From NCBI RefSeq assembly GCF_023283925.1, contig NZ_JAKIKX010000007.1, forward strand, positions 124,001 through 188,000: DNA of 64,000 bases, given 5' to 3'. The notes under the pieces are model-generated. The model worked only from the letters and a program-made list of their open reading frames with translations, had not been told where the DNA came from and ran no database searches. Source of the stretch: Shewanella marisflavi (GTDB lineage: Bacteria; Pseudomonadota; Gammaproteobacteria; Enterobacterales; Shewanellaceae). Shown here piece after piece: positions 1 to 9,934 of the stretch. Every line of letters begins with the position of its first letter. The stretch's first letter is position 1. The position numbers and the translations under genes are program-made.

Positions 1-393
1 ATCCTTTGGGTTACCTGGTCGCAATTGGCATTACCTGCCGTGGTGTCGGCGTTGGTATTGGCCGTGATTGCCATCAGGCCTGCGATACTCAATGGTGGTG
101 GATTCTATCTCCTGTTTGCTCTGGTGATCACCCTGTCGGTGGAGTTGGTGGGGGTCTATCTGGTCTTCAGCTCGCTGATCTTGCCGGCGTTGGCGGTTAA
201 CAAGATGCAGGGCAAAATCAGATGGCCGATGGCTTATCTGGTTGGCCTATTAGGCTATGGGGTCGGTCTGTTTTTATCGGCCAGTTTTGACCTGCCTAGT
301 GGCGCGGCGATTGTTGCCACCTTGGCGGTGAGTGCCGTGCTATTTCGTCTGCTGCAGCCTAAGTTGTTTCGAGAAAGCTCGATTACAAAGTAA
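1..393 (+). CDS. Metal ABC transporter permease, C-terminal part (ABC-3 family)
   Basis: The reading frame is open from the window edge, so the start lies outside. About 130 residues are visible with at least three hydrophobic segments, and the run VELVGVYLVFSSLILPAL resembles the conserved core of ZnuB/MntB-type ABC-3 permeases, which form the membrane channel of zinc or manganese importers. The chain ends with a short basic tail. The ATPase and binding-protein partners would be expected upstream, outside the window. The metal cannot be told from this fragment. A hairpin with a T-run follows. Confidence 0.75.
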   Translation: MLWVTWSQLALPAVVSALVLAVIAIRPAILNGGGFYLLFALVITLSVELVGVYLVFSSLILPALAVNKMQGKIRWPMAYLVGLLGYGVGLFLSASFDLPSGAAIVATLAVSAVLFRLLQPKLFRESSITK

Positions 394-438
394 AAGGCTA
401 ACGAGTAAATTCGATATAAAAAGCCCTTGATGTGAAAT

Positions 439-478
439 AAGCGGGAGTTGCCCATGGGGTGATTCTCGCTTTTTTTTC
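439..478 (+). terminator. Rho-independent terminator after the ABC permease
   Basis: An imperfect stem (AAGCGGGAG pairing with TTCTCGCTT, using G-U pairs) is followed by a run of T. Confidence 0.6.
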
Positions 479-640
479 TCGAAACCATTCGCTGATAATT
501 TCTTTTTCGCTGATATTTCCAAGGCTTAATAGAGCAATAACCGCTGGGCGTGGCGCTGGGTGAATGTGAGCTTAAGACTACAGGTGTAAGTCAAAAAAGC
601 TGCTGCTATAATGTCGCCACTGAAATCACAGGAGTAAGTT

Positions 641-1372
641 GTGCTGTTAATCTTCAGATCTCTGATCTTAGCCATCATGTTGTTGCTGGCTTTTGTCTTT
701 GGTGGTCTCTATTGTCTGTTGCGCCCGCGCCATAGAGACAATGTGCACCTGTTTGCCAAGCTTTTTTCCTGGGCCGCACCAGTACTGGGTGTAAAAGTGG
801 TAGTGCGTAAGCCTAAGGTGGAGCCCAGCGAGCCCTGTATCTTTCTGGCGAATCACCAGAATAATTTCGATATGTTTACCCATACGGCTGCCGTGCCTAA
901 GGGGACAGTCAGTCTGGGCAAGAAGAGTCTGGCCTGGATACCGTTTTTCGGTCAGATCTATTGGCTGTCGGGCAATATTTTGATCGATCGTAATAACCGT
1001 AATCGTGCCTTCGAGACGATGGCGCAGACGGCGAAGAAGATTAAAGAAAAGTGCCTTTCAATCTGGATCTTCCCTGAGGGAACGCGCTCCCGTGGTAAGG
1101 GGCTGTTGCCTTTTAAGTCGGGCGCTTTCCATACCGCCATCGAAGCCGGTGTGGCTATGGTGCCAGTGCTGGCCTCTAACCAAGAGCATATTAAGCTTAA
1201 TCGTTGGAACAATGGCGTAGTGATCATCGAGGTGATGGATCCGATAGAGACCAAGGGGCTTGCCAAGTCACAGGTCAAGGAGCTTTCTACTCGAATTCAT
1301 GCCATGATGTCGGAAAAACTGGCTCAGCTTAATCAGGAAGCTGGTGCCTTGATGGCCAAGAAAGCTATTTAA
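641..1372 (+). CDS. plsC: 1-acyl-sn-glycerol-3-phosphate acyltransferase
   Basis: This enzyme acylates lysophosphatidic acid to phosphatidic acid at the inner membrane, the second acylation of phospholipid synthesis. The 243-residue length matches PlsC. An N-terminal hydrophobic anchor (about residues 5-25) is followed by the catalytic NHQNNFD block (HX4D) and the FPEGTRSRG substrate-binding motif near residue 145. The start is GTG with GGAG eight bases upstream. It stands just upstream of rraB on the same strand with a 30-base gap, so the two may share a transcript. Other acyltransferases of the same superfamily are the main alternative. Confidence 0.85.
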   Translation: MLLIFRSLILAIMLLLAFVFGGLYCLLRPRHRDNVHLFAKLFSWAAPVLGVKVVVRKPKVEPSEPCIFLANHQNNFDMFTHTAAVPKGTVSLGKKSLAWIPFFGQIYWLSGNILIDRNNRNRAFETMAQTAKKIKEKCLSIWIFPEGTRSRGKGLLPFKSGAFHTAIEAGVAMVPVLASNQEHIKLNRWNNGVVIIEVMDPIETKGLAKSQVKELSTRIHAMMSEKLAQLNQEAGALMAKKAI

Positions 1373-1402
1373 TTTAGAACACTATTTTATTCGGAGAGAT
1401 CC

Positions 1403-1813
1403 ATGTCTACAGAACGTCAGTTGCAGGAACAGAAGCAGGAAAATCAGGAGATCGTCGATGCGATTCTTGCCGATGGTTCTGAGCCAGATGCTGAATACAC
1501 CATAGAACATCATTTTTCAGCGTCTAACTTCGACAGACTGGAGAAGGCTGCCGTTGAGGCCTTTAAGATGGGGTTTGAAGTTAACGATGCCGAAGAGATG
1601 GAGCTTGAAGATGGTTCTGTGATCTTCTGTTTCGACGCTATCGCCCATCATAAGTTGGATGTCGCTTTATTGGATAAGGCCTGTGAGGATTTGATCCAAC
1701 TGGCAGCCAAATTAAAAGTCGATTATGACGGTTGGGGCACTTACTTCATCGGTGATGACGCCGAGCTGGATGACGATGAAGAGTATGAAGAGGAAGACTC
1801 TCGCTTCCACTAA
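1403..1813 (+). CDS. rraB: Regulator of RNase E activity B
   Basis: A 136-residue acidic protein of the RraB family (formerly DUF1260). In E. coli RraB binds the C-terminal scaffold half of RNase E and dampens mRNA decay in the cytoplasm. The YDGWGTYF block and the very acidic C-terminus ([15 protein letters not shown]) are typical. The start has a GGAGA ribosome site. The gene is closed by a strong bidirectional terminator shared with the convergent cyclase gene. Confidence 0.9.
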   Translation: MSTERQLQEQKQENQEIVDAILADGSEPDAEYTIEHHFSASNFDRLEKAAVEAFKMGFEVNDAEEMELEDGSVIFCFDAIAHHKLDVALLDKACEDLIQLAAKLKVDYDGWGTYFIGDDAELDDDEEYEEEDSRFH

Positions 1814-1832
1814 GCATAGTCTTGCTCGTCTG

Positions 1833-1869
1833 CCACAAAAAAGCCCATCATTGATGGGCTTTTTTGTGG
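1833..1869. terminator. Bidirectional terminator between rraB and the GGDEF gene
   Basis: A near-perfect hairpin (CCACAAAAAAGCCCATCA pairing with its complement) has A-runs and T-runs on both flanks, so it can end transcription from both convergent genes. Confidence 0.9.
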
Positions 1870-1870
1870 C

Positions 1871-2845
1871 TCATTTGGCTGGGTTATCGGGGGTGAAGAT
1901 GACGCTGCAGTTACGTCCCTGTTGCTTGGCCTGGTAGAGGGCGTTGTCTGCCTGGGCGAGCCACTGGGCACTATTGCTCAGCTGATCATCTATGCCGCAG
2001 ATCCCTATGCTTACCGTCACCTTGAGGATGACGCTTTCAAACCTGAGTTCGGATGCGGCAATTTTCTCACGTAGGCGATCGGCAAAGTAGAGTGCCGAGT
2101 CGGCATTGGTGTTTGACAGCACCACGGAAAACTCTTCACCACCGTAACGTCCGGCACAATCGGTTTCGCGCAGTGACTGACGCAGTATGTGGGACACATG
2201 CTGGATAACTTTGTCACCGGCAATGTGACCATAGGTGTCATTGATCCGTTTGAAATGGTCAATATCTAACATCACTAGTGTTGTGGGGTCACCGTAGCGG
2301 GTATGGCGGTCAAACTCCTTCTGCATACAGAGCTGCCAGTGACGGCGGTTATGCAGCTGGGTCAGGCCATCTGTCTGGCTCAGGTGTTCCAAGCGTTCGT
2401 TGGCCGCCTTGAGCTGCAACTTGTTGATCGCCACGTCGGTGACATCATAGATGATCATACTGATATGGGTGATCTGGCCGGTCAGCGAAGAGAGCGGCAG
2501 CAGGGTAACATTCTGGTACATAAAGTCGGCGCGGCCTGTAATGGGGCGGTAGTTACCGAACTGAAACACATAAGGGCGCTGCTCCCAGCTGATAAAGGCG
2601 CGGTTCTTGAGGAGAAATACCGATTCCATCTTCTGCTTTAGCCAAGTGGCGGGCAGGTAATCGAACTGATCAAACAGGTTTTTACCTTTGATCGAGTTGG
2701 GGGAGATACCGCTGTGGTTCTCCATGAATCCATTCCAAAGTTGGATGTTGTAGTTGCGATCAAGCACCACCAAGCCAACCTCTATGGTTTGCACCATATC
2801 AATTAGCCAGTGGAGCTCGTTCATCGCGCTTTGGTCATATGCCAT
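1871..2845 (-). CDS. PAS-GGDEF diguanylate cyclase
   Basis: Predicted cytoplasmic cyclase making c-di-GMP from two GTP. Residues about 10-140 look like a PAS sensor (GLVVLDRNYNIQLWN), followed by a short linker and a GGDEF domain (about 155-315). The active site is an intact GGEEF. An RETD motif sits five residues before it, the geometry of the allosteric I-site, so product inhibition is expected. There are no transmembrane segments. It lies 14 bases downstream of a response regulator on the same strand, and the pair is probably one operon in which the regulator feeds c-di-GMP output. Confidence 0.9.
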   Translation of the reverse strand: MAYDQSAMNELHWLIDMVQTIEVGLVVLDRNYNIQLWNGFMENHSGISPNSIKGKNLFDQFDYLPATWLKQKMESVFLLKNRAFISWEQRPYVFQFGNYRPITGRADFMYQNVTLLPLSSLTGQITHISMIIYDVTDVAINKLQLKAANERLEHLSQTDGLTQLHNRRHWQLCMQKEFDRHTRYGDPTTLVMLDIDHFKRINDTYGHIAGDKVIQHVSHILRQSLRETDCAGRYGGEEFSVVLSNTNADSALYFADRLREKIAASELRFESVILKVTVSIGICGIDDQLSNSAQWLAQADNALYQAKQQGRNCSVIFTPDNPAK

Positions 2846-2859
2846 GTTTAAAATCCAGC

Positions 2860-3855
2860 TTAATCCAGCAGATAGCCAAGCTTATAGTTAAGCGTTGGCA
2901 GTGACTCTTCGGTAAACAGCAGCAGAAGGTCACATTGAATATCATGGCCTTCGATACGGTAGTTGATCTCCATCGCCAGGGTCCGTGCCCATTTTTCCGA
3001 ATTGTCGTGAATAAGATCGTTTACCGTGCAGTGACGGCCCAGCACCACAGGATGGCTCTGGCTAAACTTCATGTGTAATTGTTCTGAGATGCCGCTAAGA
3101 AAAGCGCCGATCAACACATTGCCTGTGTCTATCATCACTTCGATTTCGGTATTGGTGTCTTCCGGGTTCGCCAGTCCCATCAGTTTGGCCATATCCTGGA
3201 AGGAGGAGTCGTGAAACAGCAGCAGTGCTTCCCCCGCGACGCCAGCGCCAATAAACCCTTGGCACAGGGCGGAGACAGTACCGTACTGCTCAGTGGCCTT
3301 GAGGGTCATGGTCAGCTCGCTGACTTCCAGCACATTGACATTGGGGATAGGCAAGAGCACAAAGACATCCAGCAGCTTGGCCAGTAGATCGGCGGCACGG
3401 CCCATAGCGACGTTCGCCACCTCCTGACAGGCATCACGCAGATCCACTTCTATCATGGGGGTGTCGCTGTCCAGATCGCCCAGGGCGATGGTGAGAATGC
3501 CATATTCTTGCAGTATGTTGCTGATAGCGTCGGCACTGACCGGCTTCTGGATAAAATCCAGCGCGCCTAGGGCTTTTACCTTTTCATGGGCCTTGATCTG
3601 TATGTCGCCTGACACCACGATCACTAAGGCGGGGAGATCTTCTTTTTGAATGGTTTCCAGTACCTCATAACCATCCATGACAGGCATGTTGAGATCCAGA
3701 AAGACGACTTCGCCTTTGCCGGCCCTGATCGCCTCAATCCCTTCGGCACCGTTATTGGCGAAGGTGATCTCGACATCCCACTCTTTTGGCAGGGTTCTGG
3801 CCATCTGCTTGCGGGCGAGAGCTGAGTCATCGCATATGAGTACGGGAATCGACAT
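2860..3855 (-). CDS. Response regulator with C-terminal CheC/CheX-like phosphatase domain
   Basis: The N-terminal receiver domain (1-120) has the acidic pair CDD, the phospho-acceptor in VVFLDLNMPVMDG and the K of IQKP. Residues about 135-331 resemble CheC/CheX-type phosphatase domains: repeated helices with LLLFHDSSF and an E..IDTGNVLIGAFLSGI block resembling the CheC E...N signature. CheC proteins remove phosphate from CheY. The protein has no DNA-binding output. It is upstream of the GGDEF gene and likely co-transcribed. Confidence 0.8.
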   Translation of the reverse strand: MSIPVLICDDSALARKQMARTLPKEWDVEITFANNGAEGIEAIRAGKGEVVFLDLNMPVMDGYEVLETIQKEDLPALVIVVSGDIQIKAHEKVKALGALDFIQKPVSADAISNILQEYGILTIALGDLDSDTPMIEVDLRDACQEVANVAMGRAADLLAKLLDVFVLLPIPNVNVLEVSELTMTLKATEQYGTVSALCQGFIGAGVAGEALLLFHDSSFQDMAKLMGLANPEDTNTEIEVMIDTGNVLIGAFLSGISEQLHMKFSQSHPVVLGRHCTVNDLIHDNSEKWARTLAMEINYRIEGHDIQCDLLLLFTEESLPTLNYKLGYLLD

Positions 3856-4124
3856 CTAGTTATAACATCCTCATCTGCCTTTACTCTTGAAGATAACACC
3901 AAATCGCTTACTTGGTATTTAAAAGCTTCATCCAGAGGCAGTATTTATTGGTTTGTCTGAGGTAAATTTTGGGCTTAATGGGGGGCTCTGCCGATATATT
4001 TAGCCGAAGGATCTACCCGAGCTGTGACCATTTGAATCTTTCCGTGGCAACAGAAATGACACCTTCTGTCCTAATGTCATTATCTATCAGCTTGATTAAC
4101 TGACGTAAACTGCGGGGTGACATT

Positions 4125-4144
4125 TTTTTGACAATCGTCAAAAA
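4125..4144. promoter_or_regulatory. Perfect inverted repeat upstream of the crotonase gene
   Basis: TTTTTGAC-AATC-GTCAAAAA is a perfect 8-4-8 palindrome about 90 bases before the crotonase start. It could be a repressor site; the binding protein is unknown. Confidence 0.4.
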
Positions 4145-4197
4145 TTGTTGCCATGTTATAACTTTTAGGGATATTTGCCAAATGTGTTACATTCCTT

Positions 4198-4212
4198 CTG
4201 GACTGACCAGTA
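4198..4212. promoter_or_regulatory. Possible FadR-like operator
   Basis: CTGGACTGACCAGTA on the plus strand reads TACTGGTCAGTCCAG on the minus strand, close to the enterobacterial FadR pattern ACTGGTCNGACCAGT. It lies about 22 bases before the ATG of a crotonase-family gene, which fits fatty-acid-responsive repression. Assignment is by eye only. Confidence 0.35.
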
Positions 4213-4234
4213 GCAGGTTTTGAGGAGTAAAGGA

Positions 4235-5044
4235 ATGCAACATCCCCATGTCACACTGACCATAGAACAGGGCATCGCCTGGGTAGAGCTGTCACGGCCA
4301 GAAAAATACAACGCACTCAATTATGCTTTGTTTGAGTCTATCGTTAAGGTGCAGAAAATTATCGCGAAACGCCGTGATGTGCGGGCAGTGATCTTAACTG
4401 GCAGTGGCGGTAATTTCTGCTCAGGGCTCGATGTAGGCAGTGTAATGAAATCGCCTATGCAGGCGATTAAACTCCTGTTCAAATGGCTACCGGGCAATGC
4501 CAACCTGGCTCAGCGGGTTTCTATTGGCTGGCGCCGACTGCCTGTACCTGTGATCTGTGTGCTCGAAGGGATCTGTTACGGCGGGGGAACCCAGATAGCC
4601 TTAGGCGCAGATATGCGTATCGCTGCGCCCGATTGCCGCCTCTCTATCATGGAAGCGAAATGGGGTCTGGTGCCCGATATGGCCGGATTGGTGGGGCTTA
4701 GGGAGCTGGTGGGTAAGGATATCGCTATGCAACTGACCATGAGCGCCGAGGTGATCGATGCCGAGCAGGCCAAGGCTTTTGGCCTGGTGACTCAGGTGAG
4801 CGAGTCGCCGCGAGAGGCCGCTAAGGCACTGGCCCTGCAACTGTCTACGACCTCTCCCGATGCCATTGCGGCGATTAAGTTGAGCATCAATAAGAGCTGG
4901 CGCGCCGGTGAGCGTAGCCTGTTGGCACGGGAATCCTTGAGTCAGGTACGTCTATTGCTGGGTAAGAACCGGGTTATCGCGGCCCTACGTCAGACTAAAG
5001 ATCCCGACCGTCCTTACCGCATTCGCCAAGCCTGGTGGCGTTAA
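4235..5044 (+). CDS. Enoyl-CoA hydratase/isomerase (crotonase) family protein
   Basis: A 269-residue crotonase-fold protein acting on acyl-CoA substrates in the cytoplasm. The oxyanion-hole segments are visible (SGGNFCSGLDVGSV near residue 65 and CYGGGTQIALGADMRIA near 120). The second catalytic position carries E in MEAKWGLVPDMAG, as in hydratases. The ATG at 4235 is preceded by GAGGAGTAAAGG; an earlier in-frame TTG at 4220 lies inside that ribosome site and is rejected. Substrate specificity cannot be read from sequence. A possible FadR-like site lies just upstream. Confidence 0.85.
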   Translation: MQHPHVTLTIEQGIAWVELSRPEKYNALNYALFESIVKVQKIIAKRRDVRAVILTGSGGNFCSGLDVGSVMKSPMQAIKLLFKWLPGNANLAQRVSIGWRRLPVPVICVLEGICYGGGTQIALGADMRIAAPDCRLSIMEAKWGLVPDMAGLVGLRELVGKDIAMQLTMSAEVIDAEQAKAFGLVTQVSESPREAAKALALQLSTTSPDAIAAIKLSINKSWRAGERSLLARESLSQVRLLLGKNRVIAALRQTKDPDRPYRIRQAWWR

Positions 5045-5070
5045 GGCTGTGATGTATAAGTTAATTTCAC

Positions 5071-5086
5071 TGTGATCTGCTTCACA
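5071..5086. promoter_or_regulatory. CRP binding site upstream of yqhA
   Basis: TGTGA-TCTGCT-TCACA has both half-sites of the CRP consensus intact. It is centred about 88 bases before the yqhA start, suggesting cAMP-CRP control of that gene. Confidence 0.55.
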
Positions 5087-5166
5087 CAACGCTGTGCCGG
5101 GCAAGACGAAGTTGCTGAGGGCCGCTAGTATCCCGCTGCCAAATTTTGATAAAGGATACAAGCATA

Positions 5167-5664
5167 ATGCGACAAGGGTTTGAACGATTTCTCTGGAGTA
5201 GCCGCCTCTCTGTGATGATAGGGGTGTTTGCCTGCGTGTTGGCGGCCTTTGTGGTGTTTATCATGGGGATCAAGGATGCGGTCCATATGATTGATCTGCT
5301 ATGGGAATATGTGCTGACGGGTAGCTACGATGTGCGCAACGATCTCGTGATGGTGGTGGTGGAGATTTTAGATACCTTCCTGCTGGGCTCTGTGTTGCTG
5401 ATTTTTGCCTTCGGTCTGTATGAACTGTTTATCAGTAACCTGCAGGCGGCAGAAGATAGTGTCGCCGGTGGCAAGATCTTAGTGATTAGCAGCATAGATT
5501 CGCTTAAGAGCAAGCTGGGTAAAGTGATCCTTATGATGTTGATCATTAAGGTGTTCTCTTACTTTAGCGAGATGAAGCCCACCTCAATGCTCGAACTGCT
5601 CTATATGGGCGTCATCGTGGTGTTGATCGCGCTGGCCTTGATGCTGAGTAAAGATAAGAAATAA
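5167..5664 (+). CDS. yqhA: YqhA/UPF0114 family inner-membrane protein
   Basis: A 165-residue integral membrane protein with four hydrophobic segments (about 18-38, 60-85, 112-132 and 139-155), matching the UPF0114 family. The DTFLLGSVLLIFAFGLYELFI block is a family hallmark. Function is not established. The ATG at 5167 has AAAGGA ten bases upstream; a TTG at 5146 lies before that site and is not used. A consensus CRP site precedes it. Confidence 0.8.
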   Translation: MRQGFERFLWSSRLSVMIGVFACVLAAFVVFIMGIKDAVHMIDLLWEYVLTGSYDVRNDLVMVVVEILDTFLLGSVLLIFAFGLYELFISNLQAAEDSVAGGKILVISSIDSLKSKLGKVILMMLIIKVFSYFSEMKPTSMLELLYMGVIVVLIALALMLSKDKK

Positions 5665-5674
5665 TCTTAAGCCT

Positions 5675-6523
5675 TTAGGGATTTGCTCGCTGGATACGCT
5701 GGGCGAATCCCTGAACCAAGGTCAATACCTCCTGCCAGGCGGTGGGCTGATCGAGATTCAGCGCCAGCAGTTGCTGTTCATAGCGCAAAGGCTGTCCCAT
5801 AGGTGAGAGGGCTTTGCGCACTTGCTGGGTCGTCAATGAGGCGGGAAAGGCATCGGGCGATTGAATGTCCAACACTGGCAGTTCAAGTTTGGCCAAGATT
5901 GTGGGTAATTCGCGATTTTCCGCTTCTAGCTCAAGGTAGGGGTTGATCACTACTAGTAGATCTGGGCTAGGTAGCGCCGCGCCTGCCAGCATTTCAATAA
6001 CCAGTCCTGCACTCTGCCCATTAGCGATCAAGATTCGCTTCCCCGGATAGGCCTGACCTAAGCTGTCGAGTTGGTTCAGGGTCTGACTCAACTGTTGTTT
6101 CTGCTTCTCTCTGAGCGCTGCCCAGGCTTGCTGGCTGTATTTAGGCAGGCTTTGATTGCCCTTTTCGCTGAGCTGCTGCTCACCCGGTTTGGGGATCTCA
6201 CCGGCATCGGTAATATGGTTAGGCTGTACCGCATTCTCTGGCGCCTCAATGCTTAAGGTCGCCCAGCCCTTGGGGGCGAGTTGACGCCTGAGAAAGGCCA
6301 CTAGCCCATCTGGATCGGCATCTTCCCCCAAGTCTCCCAGCAATATTGCCGCGCCATGTTGATGGCGGCCCAGCCAGGGACGAATCAGTACCGCTTGCTC
6401 CTGCTCACCTAGTTTAATCTTAGTCACCTCCTTGGGTGGCAGATAATCATAATCGGACGCGGCATTGCTTTGGGCAAGGACGAACAGGGGGAGTAGGCTT
6501 AAGAGTATGGTGCGTAGATTCAT
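5675..6523 (-). CDS. DUF3530 family secreted alpha/beta-hydrolase-like protein
   Basis: A 282-residue protein with a signal peptide (cleavage after about residue 22, AQSNAAS). The body resembles the DUF3530 family, a degenerate alpha/beta hydrolase group: GAAILLGDLGEDADPDGL at the start of the fold and LIANGQSAGLVIEML at the nucleophile-elbow position (GQSAG). Predicted periplasmic. It lies between convergent yqhA and rapA, with about 150 bases and a terminator separating it from rapA. Role unknown. Confidence 0.7.
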   Translation of the reverse strand: MNLRTILLSLLPLFVLAQSNAASDYDYLPPKEVTKIKLGEQEQAVLIRPWLGRHQHGAAILLGDLGEDADPDGLVAFLRRQLAPKGWATLSIEAPENAVQPNHITDAGEIPKPGEQQLSEKGNQSLPKYSQQAWAALREKQKQQLSQTLNQLDSLGQAYPGKRILIANGQSAGLVIEMLAGAALPSPDLLVVINPYLELEAENRELPTILAKLELPVLDIQSPDAFPASLTTQQVRKALSPMGQPLRYEQQLLALNLDQPTAWQEVLTLVQGFAQRIQRANP

Positions 6524-6624
6524 CGGCGATTAGGCAATATGGCTAGGGTTAAATAGGGTTGGCTATGGCCTCAGTATAAGCCTAAGTGCTTGCCGTTGGC
6601 GATAAAATGAGGAAGAAAGAAGAG

Positions 6625-6649
6625 GGCACCGACCAGAAAGGTCAGTGCC
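6625..6649 (-). terminator. Terminator after rapA
   Basis: A GGCAC.GACC / GGTC.GTGCC hairpin is followed on the minus strand by a pyrimidine-rich run. It sits just past the rapA stop. Confidence 0.55.
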
Positions 6650-6673
6650 ATCAGGAGAGGCTTAGAGGCCCAG

Positions 6674-9580
6674 TTAGGCGTGGCTGACCAGCACCAGACG
6701 CACGGCGTCCAGTTGTAGCAGACAACCATCCAGGTAGTTGTTGAGCTCACTCATCTGATTTCTCAGGTGCTCAAGCTCCTCGTTACGAATGTTGGGGTTA
6801 ACCGCTTTTAGCGCCTCAAGACGTTCCAGCTCGCCAGTGAGCTGCTGGGTCATCTTACTTCTGGCTTCGTCGGTCAGTTGTTGCAGCGCCGCCTGGGCAA
6901 ACTCTTCACCCTTGGCAAACAAGGGGTGCAGCAGGGTTTGTGAGGCATTCACCAACTTGCTGGCGATATGACGATTGACCGCGCTGAGCTGCTTGTCGAA
7001 GTTTTCATAGCTGACATTCTCCGACAGGTTATTGCCATTCTTATCCAGTAACACGCGCACCGGAGTCGGTGGCATGTAACGGTAAAGCTGGCTGGCCTTG
7101 GGCGCCGAGGCGTCGGCCATATAGATCAGCTCCAGGAAGATGGTGCCCGCAGGTAGCGCCTTGTTCTTGAGCACCGCCACGCTGGTAGTACCGGTTTCCG
7201 AAGAGGTGATCAGATCCAGCCCTGTCTGTACCAGAGGGTGTTCCTGAGTGATCAGCGCAATATCGTCCCGAGACAGCGCCATCTCACGATCGAAGGTGAC
7301 GGTAATGCCATCTTCGGGCAGACCCGGATAGGTAGGGAACATCATATGCTCGCTCGGGTGCAGTACTATAGCGTTTTCACCGCTATCTTCCTGCTCTACG
7401 CCGATAATATCCCACAGACGGATCACCGAGCCGATAAGCCCTGTGTCTTGATCCCGCGCCGCCAGGCTCTCCACTAACTTAAGCGCCTTGTCGCCGCCGT
7501 GAGAGTTGATCTCCAGCAGCTTGTCTCTGCCCTGTTCCATCGCCTTTTTCAGCGCCTTGTAACGGGTCTGAGTGTGGTTAAGCAACTGGGTAAACTGGTC
7601 ATCGTCACGGTAGACCAGTTGGGTCAACAGCTCTTCGGAAAATTCGTTGAACAGTATGTGGCCGGTTGGGCAGGTCTGCTCGAAGGCATTGAGCCCCTTG
7701 TGATACCAATTCATCAGGTTTTCCTGCGCAGTATTGGCCAGGTAGGGCAGATGGATCTCGACATCGTTGGCCTGACCGATACGGTCAAGACGGCCGATGC
7801 GCTGCTCCAGCAGATCTGGGTTAAGCGGTAGATCGAACAGCACCAGATGGCTGGCAAACTGGAAGTTACGACCTTCTGAGCCGATCTCACTACAGATCAG
7901 TGCCTGGGCGCCGCCAGTTTCCTGAGCAAAGTAGGCGCCTGCCTTGTCGCGTTCAATGATCGACATGCCTTCGTGGAATACGGTGGCTTGAATCCCTTCG
8001 CGGGTACGCAGTGCTTCTTCCAGGCTCAGGGCGGTTTCTGCCTGGCTGGCGATGATCAGCACCTTCTTGCTGCGGTGATTCTTTAGGAAGTCAATCAACC
8101 AATCGACCCTAGGATCAAACTTCCACCAACTGGCGCTGTCGCTCTCGAACGCCTGGTAAAGCTTCTCTGGGCTCAGGGCCTGTTTCACCTTGGCGGTGAG
8201 ATCTGAGTCTGCGCCCATCATGGCCGAGACTCTGGCAGCCGTCTCATATTGAGTTGGCATGGTCTGCGGGTGAGCATGGAAGAGTCGGGTCGGGAAGCCC
8301 TTCACCGAGGCGCGGCTGTTGCGATAAAGCACGCGGCCGGTACCGTGTCTGTCTAACAGCTCCTGTAACAGCTCGCTACGTGCCTGTTCGCGCAGTTCGT
8401 CATCGACACTCTCATCTTCAATCAGACGCAGCGCCGGAGTGATATCTTTCTCGTTGAGCAGTTCGGTCAGGCTGGCAACGGCTTCGTCGGGCAGACGCTT
8501 ACCGCTGGCGAGTGCATCGGCGGCGCTGGCTACCTCTTTATAGCTCTCCTCCTCTTTGAGGAAGGCCTGATAGTCGTAGAAACGATCTGGATCCAGCAGG
8601 CGCAGACGGGCGAAGTGACTCTGATGGCCCAGCTGATCTGGGGTCGCGGTCAGCAGCAGTACGCCGGGAACCACTTCACTCAGGGCTTCTACTACGCGGT
8701 AGGCGCGGCTCGGTGCCTCTTCGGTCCACTCCAGGTGGTGCGCCTCGTCAACGACCATAAGATCCCAGTCGGCATCCAGGGCTTGATCCAGGCGCTTCTT
8801 CTTACGCAGTAGCTCGAGTGAACAGATCACCAGCTGCTCTGTGTAGAAGGGGTTGTCATGGTCGGCGTAGGCCTCGACGCATCTGTCTTCGTCGAAGACC
8901 GAGAAGCGCAGGTTAAAGCGGCGCAGCATTTCGACTAACCACTGATGGCGCAATGTGTCTGGCACTATGATCAAGATACGTTCGGCGCGGCCGGTCAACA
9001 GTTGCTGATGTATGATGAGGCCCGCTTCGATGGTCTTACCTAGGCCCACCTCGTCGGCTAAAAGCACGCGCGGCGCAAAACGCTGGCCCACTTCATGGGC
9101 AATCCACTGCTGATGGGGGATAAGGCCAACACGCGGCCCCTGTAGGCCCAGCAGATCTGAGGTGGCTAGCTTGTGGCGTAGCAGCTGGCTCTGGTAGCGC
9201 ACACCAAACCGGTCGAGACGATCGATCTGGCCGGCAAACAGTCTGTCCTGGGGCTTGTTGAAACGAATATTGTGGTTGAGCAGAGTCTCTCTCAGGCTGA
9301 CCTGTTCACCAGTTTCACTGTGAATACCATGGTAGATCACCAGCTGGTCTTTCTCTTCCACCTGCTCGACTGTCAGGCTCCAGCCTTCGTGGCTTTCAAC
9401 GGTATCGCCAGGGTTATAGATCACTCGGGTTAGCGGGGCATCGTCGCGGGCGAACATGCGGGTATCATCGGTGGCGGGAAACATCAGGGTAACCATACGG
9501 CCTTCTAATCCGACGACAGTACCTAAACCGAGTTCCGATTCGGTATCACTAATCCAACGTTGACCTAAGGAAAAGGGCAT
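6674..9580 (-). CDS. rapA: RNA polymerase-associated SWI2/SNF2 ATPase RapA
   Basis: This 968-residue protein has the same length as E. coli RapA (HepA), which binds RNA polymerase and uses ATP to help recycle it after transcription. N-terminal Tudor-like domains ([18 protein letters not shown], about 1-110) precede the helicase core. Walker A is [10 protein letters not shown] near residue 178 and motif II is DEAH. The second RecA lobe carries EGRNFQF and [12 protein letters not shown] near 590-625. A C-terminal Spacer/Rpb2-interacting region ends the protein. The gene is monocistronic and divergent from the PhoH gene. Confidence 0.97.
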   Translation of the reverse strand: MPFSLGQRWISDTESELGLGTVVGLEGRMVTLMFPATDDTRMFARDDAPLTRVIYNPGDTVESHEGWSLTVEQVEEKDQLVIYHGIHSETGEQVSLRETLLNHNIRFNKPQDRLFAGQIDRLDRFGVRYQSQLLRHKLATSDLLGLQGPRVGLIPHQQWIAHEVGQRFAPRVLLADEVGLGKTIEAGLIIHQQLLTGRAERILIIVPDTLRHQWLVEMLRRFNLRFSVFDEDRCVEAYADHDNPFYTEQLVICSLELLRKKKRLDQALDADWDLMVVDEAHHLEWTEEAPSRAYRVVEALSEVVPGVLLLTATPDQLGHQSHFARLRLLDPDRFYDYQAFLKEEESYKEVASAADALASGKRLPDEAVASLTELLNEKDITPALRLIEDESVDDELREQARSELLQELLDRHGTGRVLYRNSRASVKGFPTRLFHAHPQTMPTQYETAARVSAMMGADSDLTAKVKQALSPEKLYQAFESDSASWWKFDPRVDWLIDFLKNHRSKKVLIIASQAETALSLEEALRTREGIQATVFHEGMSIIERDKAGAYFAQETGGAQALICSEIGSEGRNFQFASHLVLFDLPLNPDLLEQRIGRLDRIGQANDVEIHLPYLANTAQENLMNWYHKGLNAFEQTCPTGHILFNEFSEELLTQLVYRDDDQFTQLLNHTQTRYKALKKAMEQGRDKLLEINSHGGDKALKLVESLAARDQDTGLIGSVIRLWDIIGVEQEDSGENAIVLHPSEHMMFPTYPGLPEDGITVTFDREMALSRDDIALITQEHPLVQTGLDLITSSETGTTSVAVLKNKALPAGTIFLELIYMADASAPKASQLYRYMPPTPVRVLLDKNGNNLSENVSYENFDKQLSAVNRHIASKLVNASQTLLHPLFAKGEEFAQAALQQLTDEARSKMTQQLTGELERLEALKAVNPNIRNEELEHLRNQMSELNNYLDGCLLQLDAVRLVLVSHA

Positions 9581-9934
9581 TTACAAATTCTCATCTACAG
9601 GGTGAATCACGAAAGGGCGCGTATGTTATCCAATCGAGACTATGATGTCGAACATATCTGCCCCGTAATTGCCTCGTTAAAAATTCTAATTAGATTACAA
9701 ATTACCCAATCAGAACCACTGCGCCCGCCTTGTCATCTTATTGTCATTTTAGGCCACCAGTCTCGAATTGGGTCGGGCAATTTTATCGTTGAAGCCGTGA
9801 GATTTTGGTGTCAGTATGGATTTAACCCCTATGTGCTTTGTTGCGCATCACCAGACTGATAGAAAAGGAGGCTAATGACCCACTGAGTTTGCCCGACTAA
9901 AAAATATTATCCCCTACGCACAAGTGGAGGCGCC
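9581..9934. other. Divergent intergenic region rapA / phoH-like gene
   Basis: About 354 bases with no convincing gene. It should hold the promoters of rapA (minus) and the PhoH-family gene (plus). A GTGGAGGC ribosome site lies just before 9935. No other feature stood out. Confidence 0.5.

Noticed and set aside
9602..9859. 85-codon frame between rapA and the PhoH gene
   Set aside because: No ribosome site, it covers the divergent promoter region and the translation looks random.
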